64,000 nucleotides of DNA from an uncultured Paracoccaceae bacterium (GTDB lineage: Bacteria; Pseudomonadota; Alphaproteobacteria; Rhodobacterales; Rhodobacteraceae): contig CANMMF010000004.1 in NCBI GenBank assembly GCA_947498985.1, positions 310,001 through 374,000 of the forward strand. The letters run 5' to 3'. The notes under the pieces are model-generated. The model was not told where the DNA came from. It saw nothing but the letters and a program-made list of their open reading frames with translations, and searched no databases. Positions 38,419-47,392 of this stretch are shown in pieces (the first letter of the stretch is position 1; the number at the start of each line of letters is the position of its first letter). A program made the position numbers and the translations under genes.

Positions 38419-39024
38419 TTAACCGATCATCGCCTTGATCGCGCTGGCATGTGCGGGCTCGGCCGCCAGCACGTCGGCCGCCAGGTCCCGCGCCGCGCCG
38501 ACCGGATCCTCTGCGACGATGCGGTCCACGAGGCCCCAGTGCTCGGCCTGCTCGACGGGGATCTTCTGGCCCGCCATGAGGATCACTTTGGCGCGCGCCG
38601 GGCCGACCAGCGCCCTGAGCCGGGCCGGATCGGAGGGTTGCGGCAGAAAGCCCAGCTTCATCACCGGGTAGAAGATCTTTGCGCCGGGCACAGCGATCCT
38701 GAGATCGCAAGCCAGCACCATCCCCAGCGCGCCGCCCGCCGCCGTGCCGTTGAGCGCGGCGATGGTCAGACCGTCCAGCGCCGCAATCGCCCCCGAAAGC
38801 CGTTCCCAGAGCGGCGATGTCGCAAGCCCGGCCTTCGCCGCGTCAAGATCCGCGCCCGCCGAAAAGACCTTGCCCGCGCCGGTCAGCACCAGGGCGCGCG
38901 CCTCCGCCGCGCTCTCGACGATCTCGCAGAGACGCTCCAGCATCTCGGGCGTCAGCGAGTTGGCCTTGTCGGGGCGGTCCAGCGTCACCCGCCAGAACCC
39001 GCCGTCGCGGTCCAGACGGATCAC
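38419..39024 (-). CDS. Enoyl-CoA hydratase/isomerase-family protein
   Basis: 201 aa, somewhat shorter than the usual 255-265. The crotonase core is present: VTLDRPDKANSLTPEM, AGKVFSAGADLDA (oxyanion hole) and ALNGTAAGGALGMVLACDLRIA. The usual catalytic Glu positions are not clear (in LNGTAAGG the second oxyanion-hole segment is kept), and the C-terminal helical region is short. It overlaps the upstream SDR gene by 4 bp. Substrate unknown. Confidence 0.87.
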   Translation of the reverse strand: MIRLDRDGGFWRVTLDRPDKANSLTPEMLERLCEIVESAAEARALVLTGAGKVFSAGADLDAAKAGLATSPLWERLSGAIAALDGLTIAALNGTAAGGALGMVLACDLRIAVPGAKIFYPVMKLGFLPQPSDPARLRALVGPARAKVILMAGQKIPVEQAEHWGLVDRIVAEDPVGAARDLAADVLAAEPAHASAIKAMIG

Positions 39025-39770
39025 CCGAGGCCGACCTTGCTGCGGATCTCCGGATCACGCAGCGAGATCTCGTCGCCCAGCCAGCCATCCGCCTGCGCGC
39101 CGCACATCCACAGCAGCGCCTTTGCGGGCCAGTCCGGCGGGATGTGATCGGACCACTCGAGCTGGCTCACCGGGTTGATGCCGCTGGCCTTGATGTCGCG
39201 CTGCATCCGGGTCGCCACGGTGCCCGGGCTGAGCGAGAGCGCACGGATGCCCTTCTGCCCGTATTCCTTGTGCGCCATGCGGGTCAGCATATGCGCGCCG
39301 GCCTTGGACGCACAATAATGTGACCACGCCTCCATCGGGCCATGCGCGGCGCCCGACCCGATGGTCAGGATGGAGCCGCCGCCTGCACCGAGCATCACCG
39401 GCAGAGCCGCGCGCATGCCGTGAAAGACCCCCTTGAGATTGACGTCGATCACCTCTCCCCACGCTTCGGGATCGGCCTCGGCCATGCGCGCGATGGGCGC
39501 TATCGCACCGGCGTTGTTGACCATGATATCGAGGCTGCCATGGGCGGTGAGGCAGTTCTGCACCGCCTGCTCGACCTCCCAGTAGCGCGCGATATCGCAG
39601 GGGATCGCCACCGCCCGCTCGCCGATCTCGCCCGCCAGTTCCGCAATCGCCTCCGCCCCGCGGGCCACCAATGCCACCTTGGCACCGGCGGCGGCAAAGA
39701 TGCGGGCGGTCTCGGCCCCGATGCCCCGGCTGGCGCCGGTGATGAGCGCGGTCTTGCCTGTCAAATCCAT
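39021..39770 (-). CDS. SDR-family oxidoreductase
   Basis: 249 aa from the ATG giving DLTGKTALITGASRGIG, with AAGGGGATACGTG upstream; longer frames are spurious. TGASRGIG cofactor site, NNAG, and SGAAHGPMEAWSHYCASKAG containing the Tyr/Lys pair are present. Its stop overlaps the start of the enoyl-CoA hydratase gene (ATGA), so the two are likely consecutive steps on a CoA-linked or related substrate. Confidence 0.9.
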   Translation of the reverse strand: MDLTGKTALITGASRGIGAETARIFAAAGAKVALVARGAEAIAELAGEIGERAVAIPCDIARYWEVEQAVQNCLTAHGSLDIMVNNAGAIAPIARMAEADPEAWGEVIDVNLKGVFHGMRAALPVMLGAGGGSILTIGSGAAHGPMEAWSHYCASKAGAHMLTRMAHKEYGQKGIRALSLSPGTVATRMQRDIKASGINPVSQLEWSDHIPPDWPAKALLWMCGAQADGWLGDEISLRDPEIRSKVGLG

Positions 39771-39897
39771 CACGTATCCCCTTGGCTTTTCCGGGCCGTT
39801 GGTAAAGTCTCCAAAGTATGGAATCCAGTCCCTTGACCGTTCTGCCCCCGGGCTCGACATTGGGACATTCAATTTTGAACTCACAAAGAGGTGAATT

Positions 39898-41409
39898 ATG
39901 AAACGGGTTACAGCGGTATCGGCGATGGCACTCCTCGCCATGACCGGCACGGCCTGGGCGGATGTGACGCCGCAGCAGGTCTGGGACGATTTCGAGACCT
40001 ATCTTACCGATTTCGGCTACACGGTCACGGCCAACGAGGCGATGTCCGGCGATACGCTGACCGTGTCCGATGTGGTCTTCTCCGCGCCGATGCCCGAAGA
40101 GGGCGGCGCGTTCGAGATCCAGATGGACAGTGTCGGGTTCACCGATCGCGGCGACGGCACCGTGTCGGTCCAGTTCCCCGAAACCATGCCCATCGTGATC
40201 AACGTCAACGATGGCGAAGAGGTCGAGATCGTGCTCGATTACACGCATCAGGCGCTCGAGATGATCGTGTCGGGCGACGCGGATGTGCTGGTCTACGACT
40301 ACACCGCCGATCAGCTTGGCATGAAGCTCGGCAGCCTGACCGTCGATGGCGAGAACATGGGCGATAATCTGGTCCGGTTCAATCTGACCGCCGGGCCGGT
40401 CGAGGGCCGCTCCGAAGTGGCTTACGGCGATCTCAAGACCATCACGCAGGCGGTGTCGATGGGCGATATCGCCTATGATTTCGCCGCCGACGACCCCGAC
40501 AGCACCGAAGGCGGCAGCATGACCGGCAAGCTGCTGGGCCTGGTCATGAACGCGCAGAGCACCGTGCCGCCCGACATGGATTTCACCGACATGGTCGCGG
40601 CCATTGCCGCCGGGTTCGGCGGCACTGGCAGCCTCAGGCATTCCGGCGGCGAGGTTGAGTTCTCGGTCACCGAAGGCGCGGGCGACACCAATGGCAAGAT
40701 GACCTCGACCGGCGGTCTGCTGGAAGTGGGCTTTACCGAAGATGCGCTGGTCTACAATCTGGGCGGCACCGGTCAGACGATTTTCCTGGCCGGTCCGGAA
40801 ATTCCGCTGCCGATCAATGCCAGCATCGCCGAGACCGCGTTCAACATCATGATCCCGCTGCAGGCCTCCGAGGCGCCGCAGGATGCCGCCATCGGCATGC
40901 GTCTGGCCGGGTTCGAGATGGCCGACATGCTCTGGAGCATCTTCGATCCCGGGCAGGTCCTGCCGCGCGATCCCGCCACCGTCGCCATCGACATGACCGC
41001 CAAGGTCACCCCTTTCGTGAGCCTTCTCGACCCCGAGCAGATGGCCAAGGTGGAAAGCGGCGAGATGATGCCGGGTGAGCTCAACGCGGTGACGCTCACC
41101 GATCTCGTGGTCGAGGCCGCGGGCGGCAAGATCACCGGTTCGGGCGATTTTGTCTTCGACAATTCCGATCTGGAGAGCTTTGACGGCATGCCCCGTCCCG
41201 AAGGCAAGCTGGACCTGCAGGTCTCCGGCCATAACGGGCTGATCGACCGGCTGATCGAGATGGGTCTGCTGGCCGAAGAGGACGCGATGGGCGCCCGCAT
41301 GATGCTAAGCATGTTCACCGTGCCCGGCGATGCCGAGGACACCGCAAGCTCGACCATCGAGATCAACAGCGAAGGTCACATCCTCGCCAACGGCCAGCGC
41401 ATCCAGTAA
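39898..41409 (+). CDS. DUF2125-family exported protein
   Basis: 503 aa with a cleavable signal peptide (MKRVTAVSAMALLAMTGTAWAD). The rest is an acidic, beta-rich repetitive protein without cysteine or membrane helix, matching the DUF2125 family of alphaproteobacterial periplasmic or outer-membrane-associated proteins. Function unknown. It has its own SD (AAAGAGGTG) and terminator. Confidence 0.85.
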   Translation: MKRVTAVSAMALLAMTGTAWADVTPQQVWDDFETYLTDFGYTVTANEAMSGDTLTVSDVVFSAPMPEEGGAFEIQMDSVGFTDRGDGTVSVQFPETMPIVINVNDGEEVEIVLDYTHQALEMIVSGDADVLVYDYTADQLGMKLGSLTVDGENMGDNLVRFNLTAGPVEGRSEVAYGDLKTITQAVSMGDIAYDFAADDPDSTEGGSMTGKLLGLVMNAQSTVPPDMDFTDMVAAIAAGFGGTGSLRHSGGEVEFSVTEGAGDTNGKMTSTGGLLEVGFTEDALVYNLGGTGQTIFLAGPEIPLPINASIAETAFNIMIPLQASEAPQDAAIGMRLAGFEMADMLWSIFDPGQVLPRDPATVAIDMTAKVTPFVSLLDPEQMAKVESGEMMPGELNAVTLTDLVVEAAGGKITGSGDFVFDNSDLESFDGMPRPEGKLDLQVSGHNGLIDRLIEMGLLAEEDAMGARMMLSMFTVPGDAEDTASSTIEINSEGHILANGQRIQ

Positions 41410-41434
41410 GCGCCGCCGGATCTGACGGAGCAGA

Positions 41435-41466
41435 AGGGCGCCCTTTATCGGGGCGCTCTTTTTCTT
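41435..41466 (+). terminator. Terminator of the DUF2125 gene
   Basis: AGGGCGCCC pairs with GGGCGCTCT (one G-T pair) and is followed by a TTTTTCTTTT tract, 26 bp past the stop. Confidence 0.8.
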
Positions 41467-41663
41467 TTATTGTCAGTGGTTTGGCGGTCTCTCGGGGCGG
41501 CTCGATACGTCCGGTGAGACGGCCATCCGGTACGCCCTGTTTCCATGCCGGACGGGACCGGCCTTGTCACACCTAGGCCGCGTCGAAATCCCCTCTGCGG
41601 GTTTTCACATGTCGCCTCCTGCCGACGGATGAGCCGCAACCACCCAAGCACGCCGCGCGAACC

Positions 41664-42452
41664 TCAGAAAAGCCGCGTCTCATCCAGCCAGCCCACCAGC
41701 CCGTCCGCGCAGATCGGCCTGAAATACGCGATCATCCGGCCCGGTCCGTCCGCGCGCGCCCCCTCCTGCCAGGGTGCGATGCCGTGCAGAATGTGCCGGT
41801 GCAGCACCAGCGCCTCACCCGGTGCCGCCGGAAGCGGCACGCGCGGACATTGCGCAAACACCTCCCGGCGCGCGTTCTGGTAGACCTCCGTCACATCCAG
41901 CGTCGCCCGGTCCCGTGGTGCGACCGCCGCAAAAGCCTTGCGCAGAGCCGCGCCCATCACGTGATGGCTGCCCTCCCAGACCACCAGCGGGCTGGCGCCG
42001 GGCTCCGCGGCGTTCAGCGGCACCCCCAGGATGAACGCATGCGGTTCGGTCACAACCCGGCGCCGGTCCGGCCCCTCCGCCGTGATGCCGTCCACATGGG
42101 CCGCGTCGCGGCGCGAACGGTAGCGGAACGCCGCCGCGCTTTCGTGCGCGCGCGGACGCGGATAGCCGGGATAGGTCACCGAGAGCTGCGCGCGGTGCAA
42201 CGCGGGCAACGGCGCCAGCGCCCGGATCGCGGGCCCCTCCAGCGTCACCTCCGAGATCGCACCGTCCGCCGCGTTCGGCAAGGCATCGACCCCCACAAAC
42301 CACGTGCCCTCACATTGCAGCCACGCCGCCTGCATTGCGGGATCCGCCAGAACGCGCTGCCCGACCTCCCGCGCCGCCTTCGCCCAGGCGCGGCTGGCCG
42401 CGTCCGCGCGAAACCGCGCCCATCCGCGCGTGGCCAGATCGCGCAGGCTCAA
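41664..42452 (-). CDS. 2OG-Fe(II) (phytanoyl-CoA dioxygenase-like) family protein
   Basis: 262 aa. A jelly-roll dioxygenase is suggested by AHVDGI (HxD iron motif, about residue 118), a distal His in VLHRHILHGIAPW and a likely 2-oxoglutarate-binding Arg in GRMIAYFRP. The region between fits the phytanoyl-CoA dioxygenase fold. The substrate is unknown. The start at MSLRDLATRGWARFRAD is the only reasonable one. Divergence from well-known members lowers certainty. Confidence 0.68.
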   Translation of the reverse strand: MSLRDLATRGWARFRADAASRAWAKAAREVGQRVLADPAMQAAWLQCEGTWFVGVDALPNAADGAISEVTLEGPAIRALAPLPALHRAQLSVTYPGYPRPRAHESAAAFRYRSRRDAAHVDGITAEGPDRRRVVTEPHAFILGVPLNAAEPGASPLVVWEGSHHVMGAALRKAFAAVAPRDRATLDVTEVYQNARREVFAQCPRVPLPAAPGEALVLHRHILHGIAPWQEGARADGPGRMIAYFRPICADGLVGWLDETRLF

Positions 42453-42533
42453 AAGGCGTTCCGCAACATGTCGCGCCTGCCCGCCGGGAGGAAGACCGCA
42501 AAGCCCCGACGCGTCAGCGCCCGCGCCATCCGG

Positions 42534-43526
42534 TCAGGCCGCCTGCGCCGATGGCACCATCGCCAGCGCCGCCTCGATGACCCTTGTATCCGCATCGTCG
42601 CGCACGCCCTCTTCCGACAGCGTCCGGCGCCAGGCCCGCGCGCCGGGCTGGCCGGCAAAAAGCCCCATCATATGCCGGGTGATCTGGTGCAGGCGGCCGC
42701 CCGCGCTCAGATGCGCCTCGGCATAGGGGATCATGGCGCGCGCCACATCGCTGCGGCTGGTCCGGCGCGGCGCGGCACACCAGATCGCGGCATCCGCCTC
42801 GGCCAGAACCGACCAGGGCTGATGATAGGCCGCACGGCCGATCATCACCCCGTCGAGCCCCCGCTCCAGCATCAGCCGCGCCGCCGCCAGATCCTCGATG
42901 CCGCCATTGATCGAGATGTGCAGATGCGGAAAGAGCTGTTTCATGCGACACACAAGATCGTGGTCGAGCGGCGGGACCGAGCGGTTTTCCTTCGGACTCA
43001 GCCCCTGCAGCCAGGCCTTGCGCGCATGGATCGTCACCCGCTCGCAGCCCGCCGCCACGATCTGTGCGAGAAATTCGGGCAGCGCATGTTCGGGATCCTG
43101 CTCATCGACCCCGATGCGGCATTTCACCGTGACCTCGATATCGACGGCCTCGCGCATCGCGCGCACGCAATCGGCGACCAGCGCGGGTGTCCTCATCAGC
43201 ACCGCCCCGAAGGTGCCGGACTGCACCCGATCCGACGGGCAGCCGCAATTGAGGTTGATCTCGTCATAGCCCGCCGCCTGCCCCAGCCGCGCCGCCTTCG
43301 CCAGCTCTGCCGGATCCGATCCTCCAAGCTGCAACGCCACCGGATGCTCCTCGGGGCTGAAGTCCAGCAGATGCAACGCCCCGCCCCGCACCAGCGCCGG
43401 CGCGGTCACCATCTCCGTATAGAGCAAAGCCTGCTGCGAGATCTGCCGGTGAAAAAAGCGGCAATGCCGGTCGGTCCAGTCCATCATAGGGGCACAGGAT
43501 AATCTAGCGTGTTGATTTATTTTCAT
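42534..43526 (-). CDS. dusA: tRNA-dihydrouridine synthase A
   Basis: 330 aa from the ATG giving KINQHARLSCAPMMDWTDRH; the 16-residue extension upstream is AT-rich leader. The catalytic Cys is in INLNCGCPSDRVQSGTFGA; FMN-binding segments CRIGVDEQD and SINGGIEDL are present. It reduces uridines in the tRNA D-loop. The 5' end of dusA is a known integration target for a family of genomic-island integrases, and here a broken integrase begins 117 bp away, reading in the opposite direction. Confidence 0.95.
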   Translation of the reverse strand: MKINQHARLSCAPMMDWTDRHCRFFHRQISQQALLYTEMVTAPALVRGGALHLLDFSPEEHPVALQLGGSDPAELAKAARLGQAAGYDEINLNCGCPSDRVQSGTFGAVLMRTPALVADCVRAMREAVDIEVTVKCRIGVDEQDPEHALPEFLAQIVAAGCERVTIHARKAWLQGLSPKENRSVPPLDHDLVCRMKQLFPHLHISINGGIEDLAAARLMLERGLDGVMIGRAAYHQPWSVLAEADAAIWCAAPRRTSRSDVARAMIPYAEAHLSAGGRLHQITRHMMGLFAGQPGARAWRRTLSEEGVRDDADTRVIEAALAMVPSAQAA

Positions 43527-43642
43527 TTTTTGTGTATCTTCAAACTTTTGGCTTTGGGGTCTGCTACGCTGCAATACGCCCGAATATCCCCGAATTTGCC
43601 CCTCTACGACGACTCATTGCACACATGAGCCGCAAGACGAAA
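43527..43642. other. Short AT-richer spacer between dusA and the integrase remnant
   Basis: This contains the dusA leader and presumably the left island junction. No gene is seen. Confidence 0.4.
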
Positions 43643-43932
43643 ATGGCCTCCATCGACCCGCGCTCCCCTCCGGTGCTGACCCGCGTCCAGATCAGACGAA
43701 AGGGCCGCTTTGATGCGCGAGACGGCCCGAAGCCGCGACGACGCCCACGCTCAAGCCCGCCAGACGGAGAGCCCTGCGTCGATCAGGGGCCTCGCACCTA
43801 CAAGCACGTCCATTTCCCGCCTCCAGACCTTTGGCGACCTCGCGGGCCTCATATAACCGATATGTGCGAGGTAGGGAAACTGCCGCGTCGCGAGCCAAGG
43901 CCGCCACGCTCACGACGCTCAAGCGCGATCTC

Positions 43933-44029
43933 CGGCGTTTTGGGATCGTTGATCAAAATGTGTCGTTCTTCGCGTTCGAGGCGAAGCCGAGAGGCAGCGA
44001 AGAACGACTCCGCAAATCCCAAAACGCCG
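43933..44029. mobile_element. 97-bp MITE-like palindromic insertion in the integrase
   Basis: Outer arms CGGCGTTTTGGGAT (43933-43946) and ATCCCAAAACGCCG (44016-44029) are perfect 14-bp inverted repeats. Inner arms GTCGTTCTTCGC (43962-43973) and GCGAAGAACGAC (43997-44008) are perfect 12-bp repeats. Removing it brings KRDL next to GKEKIGQLD of the integrase. Confidence 0.75.
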
Positions 44030-44102
44030 TTCGGCAAGGAGAAGATCGGACAACTCGACCGGCAGAAGCTGATCGACGTGCGCCTTGATGCGTGCGGAGT
44101 TA

Positions 44103-44153
44103 GGTGAGGTGCGTCTCGCAAATCGGTCCAGTGGACCGATTTGAGCGCCGAAC
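44103..44153 (+). mobile_element. Palindromic insertion element, copy 1 (in integrase)
   Basis: The core is a 12-1-12 perfect palindrome at 44119-44143 (CAAATCGGTCCA and its complement), flanked by GGTGAGGTGCG on the left and AGCGCCGAAC on the right. It separates integrase segments QKLID...RLDACG and GPVTLG. A close copy interrupts parB at 47.5 kb in the same orientation. Confidence 0.75.
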
Positions 44154-44309
44154 GGGCCGGTGACACTCGGGATCGATATCGGCGTGATCAAGATGATCAT
44201 CACCCATGCGGCGGCTGTGCACGGCCTCGACATCTCTCCGGAACCGGTTGATCTGGCGCGCGTCGCGCTCGAGCGCCTCGGCCTGATCGGCAAGGGAACC
44301 GAGCAGATT

Positions 44310-44981
44310 TTATAGCCTACGCCTGCTCAAATTGTCTATTCGATTGGCGACACCAACGTTTATCATGGAGCGAGCGAACCCACCGAAAAACGGTATTGTA
44401 CTAACTACCGCGAGAAATAGTAGATTTCGATCCGAAAGAAGCGATGAAAGGCCAAAATCCCCAGAGGTTGCATCCACGACTTCCTCTTCAACATCTTTAT
44501 TGCGCAAAGAAATGTCAACTGCCGCATCTTTGTTGCCAGTCGAAATAATCTCGCAAACCAAACGATCTCCAACATTCATCAAAGGCGCCTTCACTGTGAG
44601 TACATTACTCTCTGAACTATGCGCAACACCATCAAATCCCAGTAAGGGTTCCGTTGCGACAGAGTACCCAACAATTTCGGAACCGGAAGAAAGAGAAATG
44701 ATAATACCTTGATCGTCCACTGCGGCATTACCGACATTTTGAACATCTACTGAAGTAAGGAAAAGGCTCGTGACCGGCTTTCCGTCAACCTTCAAATCTA
44801 ACTTGGACTTTATCGAATCCGATATTTCAAGCAGTGATGTAACATCTCGGATTACTGCTCTTACGCGCTTCCGGGTTCTCGATTTAATCCAGATAATGAC
44901 CGAGAAAATCCCAGTGACTATTGCACCTGCTATGCCTCCCAAAACGCCCGCCACAGTCGGGTTACTAAGCCACTCCATCAT
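44310..44981 (-). CDS. Hypothetical membrane protein (island cargo)
   Basis: 223 aa. An N-terminal membrane helix (VLGGIAGAIVTGIFSVIIWI) is followed by a basic stretch (KSRTRKRVR), a soluble middle domain rich in V, S and D, and a hydrophobic segment near the C-terminus (LLFLAVVSTIPFFGGFA). Base composition is clearly AT-richer than the flanks, suggesting separate transfer. It is convergent with and abuts the integrase remnant. No family recognised. Confidence 0.65.
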   Translation of the reverse strand: MMEWLSNPTVAGVLGGIAGAIVTGIFSVIIWIKSRTRKRVRAVIRDVTSLLEISDSIKSKLDLKVDGKPVTSLFLTSVDVQNVGNAAVDDQGIIISLSSGSEIVGYSVATEPLLGFDGVAHSSESNVLTVKAPLMNVGDRLVCEIISTGNKDAAVDISLRNKDVEEEVVDATSGDFGLSSLLSDRNLLFLAVVSTIPFFGGFARSMINVGVANRIDNLSRRRL

Positions 44982-45111
44982 ATTTGCACCTCAACCCAAT
45001 CTTCTCAGAAATTTCTACATTAGTTGACAGTCGTGAGACAAGATGAATTGAGCAAGGAACGAATGAACCTACCAGAGAATAGCCTCCGGTGCCCGTCGCG
45101 GAGGTTTCCCA

Positions 45112-46305
45112 ATGAACACCGAAATCATCGATGCCGGGCGCGACATGAGCGGCGGCTACAAGGTCGATGTATCGCGCGGCGACAACGTGGACCGCGTATC
45201 TTCCGAGTGGTTCTCACGCCCGGATGACGAGCGGTATCTATCGCTGGACGATTTGTTCGCCTCGGTGAAGGGGCGCGCTAAGCAGAGCCGGACGCGCACG
45301 GTGGAGAGTGCCGCGATCCGGCTCGAAGCGCATCGCGACGACCCGGAGCGGCTGGGGCTGATCCTGCCTGACACTGACGAACCCATCGCGCCGACGCATT
45401 GGTCCTTCGGTCAACTCTCAAGCCTCGTCGGCGCGCCCGCGGCCTATCTGCGCCAACTGCCCGCGCCGCTGGCGGGGATCAACCTTCAGTACGGGCTGAC
45501 CAACCACCGGGCCGAGCAGATCAAGACCATGGAGGTCGCGGATGGCCGCACCGAACTGCGCGCCGTGACCGGCCCCGACTACGGGCGCATCTACGATCAC
45601 GAACTGGTCTCCGCCGTACAGCGCATCGCGGGTAACGGCACGGGCGACACACGCTGGAAGGTGCCGGGCGTGCTCGACTGGTCGACTGGCATCTACAACC
45701 CGCGCTTGGACGTGACGAAGGAGACGACGACGCTTTACGCCTCGGACCGCGACGTGTTCCTGTTCCTCGTCGACGACCTCAACCCGATCGAGGCGGGGCT
45801 GTTGCCCGACGGCTCGCCCGACCTCTATTTCCGGGGGTTCTATTGTTGGAATTCCGAAGTGGGCGCCAAGACGCTCGGCATCGCCAGTTTCTACCTGCGC
45901 GCGGTCTGCCAGAACCGCAACCTCTGGGGCGTCGAGGACTTCCAGGAGATCACGATCCGGCATTCGAAATACGCCGCTTCCCGCTTCGCGCATGAGGCCG
46001 CGCCGGCGCTCAGCCGCTTTGCCGAGTCCTCGCCCGCACCCTTCATCGACGGCATTCGTGCGGCGCGCGAGAAGATCGTTGCGCGCTCGGACGAGGACCG
46101 GCAGGACTTTCTCCGGAAGCGCGGGTTCTCGAAGGCGGAGACCGGGCGGATCGTCGAGACAGTGCTGGCCGAGGAAGGCCGCCCGCCCGAGAGCGTCTTC
46201 GACTTCGTACAGGGGATTACGGCCGTTGCCCGGTCAAAGCGTCAGCAGGACGCGCGGCTGGTGATGGAGGGCAAGGCGAAGGCGTTGTTGGAGAAGGTTG
46301 TTTAG
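45112..46305 (+). CDS. DUF932-family plasmid/ICE-associated protein
   Basis: 397 aa, full-length-looking. It contains the DUF932 core: HWSFGQLSSLVGAPAAYLRQLPAPL, RAVTGPDYGRIYDHELV, ASDRDVFLFLVDD and FYCWNSEVGAKTLGIASFYLR. DUF932 proteins accompany DUF736, ParB-like, toprim and DUF2493 genes on alphaproteobacterial plasmids and integrative elements; their role is unknown, perhaps in maintenance or anti-restriction. A small hairpin CCTCCG / CGGAGG lies directly before the start (45083-45105). Confidence 0.88.
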   Translation: MNTEIIDAGRDMSGGYKVDVSRGDNVDRVSSEWFSRPDDERYLSLDDLFASVKGRAKQSRTRTVESAAIRLEAHRDDPERLGLILPDTDEPIAPTHWSFGQLSSLVGAPAAYLRQLPAPLAGINLQYGLTNHRAEQIKTMEVADGRTELRAVTGPDYGRIYDHELVSAVQRIAGNGTGDTRWKVPGVLDWSTGIYNPRLDVTKETTTLYASDRDVFLFLVDDLNPIEAGLLPDGSPDLYFRGFYCWNSEVGAKTLGIASFYLRAVCQNRNLWGVEDFQEITIRHSKYAASRFAHEAAPALSRFAESSPAPFIDGIRAAREKIVARSDEDRQDFLRKRGFSKAETGRIVETVLAEEGRPPESVFDFVQGITAVARSKRQQDARLVMEGKAKALLEKVV

Positions 46306-46476
46306 GCTGGATTTCGGCGGTGGTCGCCGATACGGCCACCTCCTTCTCAGCATAACATCGAGCTCCACTTAGCATTAAACGCTGACTCACACACTCTTCG
46401 CATCGAGCCATCGAAGCTTGATCTTCTGACCTCTCCACACAATATCGAGGCTTGAGGAACTAGCGGAGCTCGGCCA

Positions 46477-47136
46477 ATGATCAGAACCCTAAGTCTCAGT
46501 GCGGGTCTTTCGCTTCTCTGGGCTACCAGCTCATTTTCTGGTGTTTGCGACTATCGACTTAGCCAGTTGGTCAGCCCTACGGCTGCGACTGCTGTTGTCG
46601 CATCGGGTGGCGCGGGGGCGACCGTTGGACCCGCTACGATGGCTATAGGGGGACTATACTTCATACCTCACGCAACCAGCGGAACTTTGATGTTGGGGTC
46701 GACGCTTGCAGGGGCTTCGGGCGCAGGAACCGTCGGTATCATCGGAGGCAGTGGATTTGCGGCAAGCGTGCTCGCCATCCTTACCGCGCCGATCACTCTA
46801 ATCATTGCTGGCGGCACGGCCGTAACAGTGGGAGGGCTGGAAGCCGGCTGTTTTTTTGTTGATGAGCGGATCACCGAAGAACAAGAGGTACTTGATATTT
46901 TAAGGCAAGTAGCAATGACCGCCAATGAGGATTACTTCAAGCTATTCGACGTGAGCGACGAGGAGGCTGCCGAAACTGGGACAGTCAGTCGAATTCGGAT
47001 CCCTGATGAAGAAGGAAATTTTCAGTTCTACGAGGTGGCAAACCTGTACATCGTGAATGGAGAGCTACTGCATCGAGATTGGTTTCGTAACACTGCTCTT
47101 GGAAACATCGCGGCCGCCTTGGTTCAAGAGCCTTAG
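46477..47136 (+). CDS. Hypothetical exported/membrane protein with Gly-rich hydrophobic region (island cargo)
   Basis: 219 aa. A signal peptide (MIRTLSLSAGLSLLWATSSFSG) is followed by about 100 residues of Gly/Ala-rich hydrophobic sequence (e.g. GTLMLGSTLAGASGAGTVG, ILTAPITLIIAGGTAV), then an acidic soluble tail ending VNGELLHRDWFRN. The gene is AT-richer than its surroundings and is inserted between DUF932 and parB, where such clusters normally run on. No family recognised. Confidence 0.62.
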   Translation: MIRTLSLSAGLSLLWATSSFSGVCDYRLSQLVSPTAATAVVASGGAGATVGPATMAIGGLYFIPHATSGTLMLGSTLAGASGAGTVGIIGGSGFAASVLAILTAPITLIIAGGTAVTVGGLEAGCFFVDERITEEQEVLDILRQVAMTANEDYFKLFDVSDEEAAETGTVSRIRIPDEEGNFQFYEVANLYIVNGELLHRDWFRNTALGNIAAALVQEP

Positions 47137-47392
47137 GTTTACGTATTTGCGGGACGAATCCACCGCACGGTGCTGTCTAGGCGCCAAGAACGCGGCCTGT
47201 TCGCCCTCTAACAATTGCAGATACGCATAGACTCGCTTCAACCACTACGAATTACCGCTTCGTCCGCACGGAGGGCGCTATGGGAGAGCGTTCGCGCCGT
47301 CGCCCCCTAGAGTAAGAGGGGTGCCGGGTTTTCCGTGACGGGTTTGGAGGTTGGGAGAGAGGCTCCCGGCTGGCCTGTCGCGGAGATATCCC

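Larger units (their letters stand above)
43643..44315 (+). pseudogene. Tyrosine-recombinase (phage-type integrase) remnant, interrupted twice and truncated
   Basis: Pieces of one protein are found in order in shifting frames: MASI...LTRVQIRRKG, ETARSRDDAHAQARQTE, SRLQTFGDLAGL, ITDMCEVGKLPRR, SKAATLTTLKRDL, then GKEKIGQLDRQKLID and GPVTLGIDIGVIKMIITHAA ending at LARVALERLGLIGKG. This matches the N-terminal and core-binding part of island integrases; the catalytic domain that normally follows GLxGK is missing. A 97-bp palindrome separates KRDL from GKEK and a second palindromic insert precedes GPVTLG. The assignment is from memory of the family, not a search. Confidence 0.72.

Noticed and set aside
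39055-41232. 725-codon minus-strand frame
   Set aside because: It runs out of frame through the SDR gene and antisense to the DUF2125 gene; no coherent protein family.
43421-43526. Search for the dusA 5' segment repeated at the far end of the island (attR)
   Set aside because: No matching copy of the dusA start region was found by eye between 53.5 and 62 kb, so no attachment pair is claimed.
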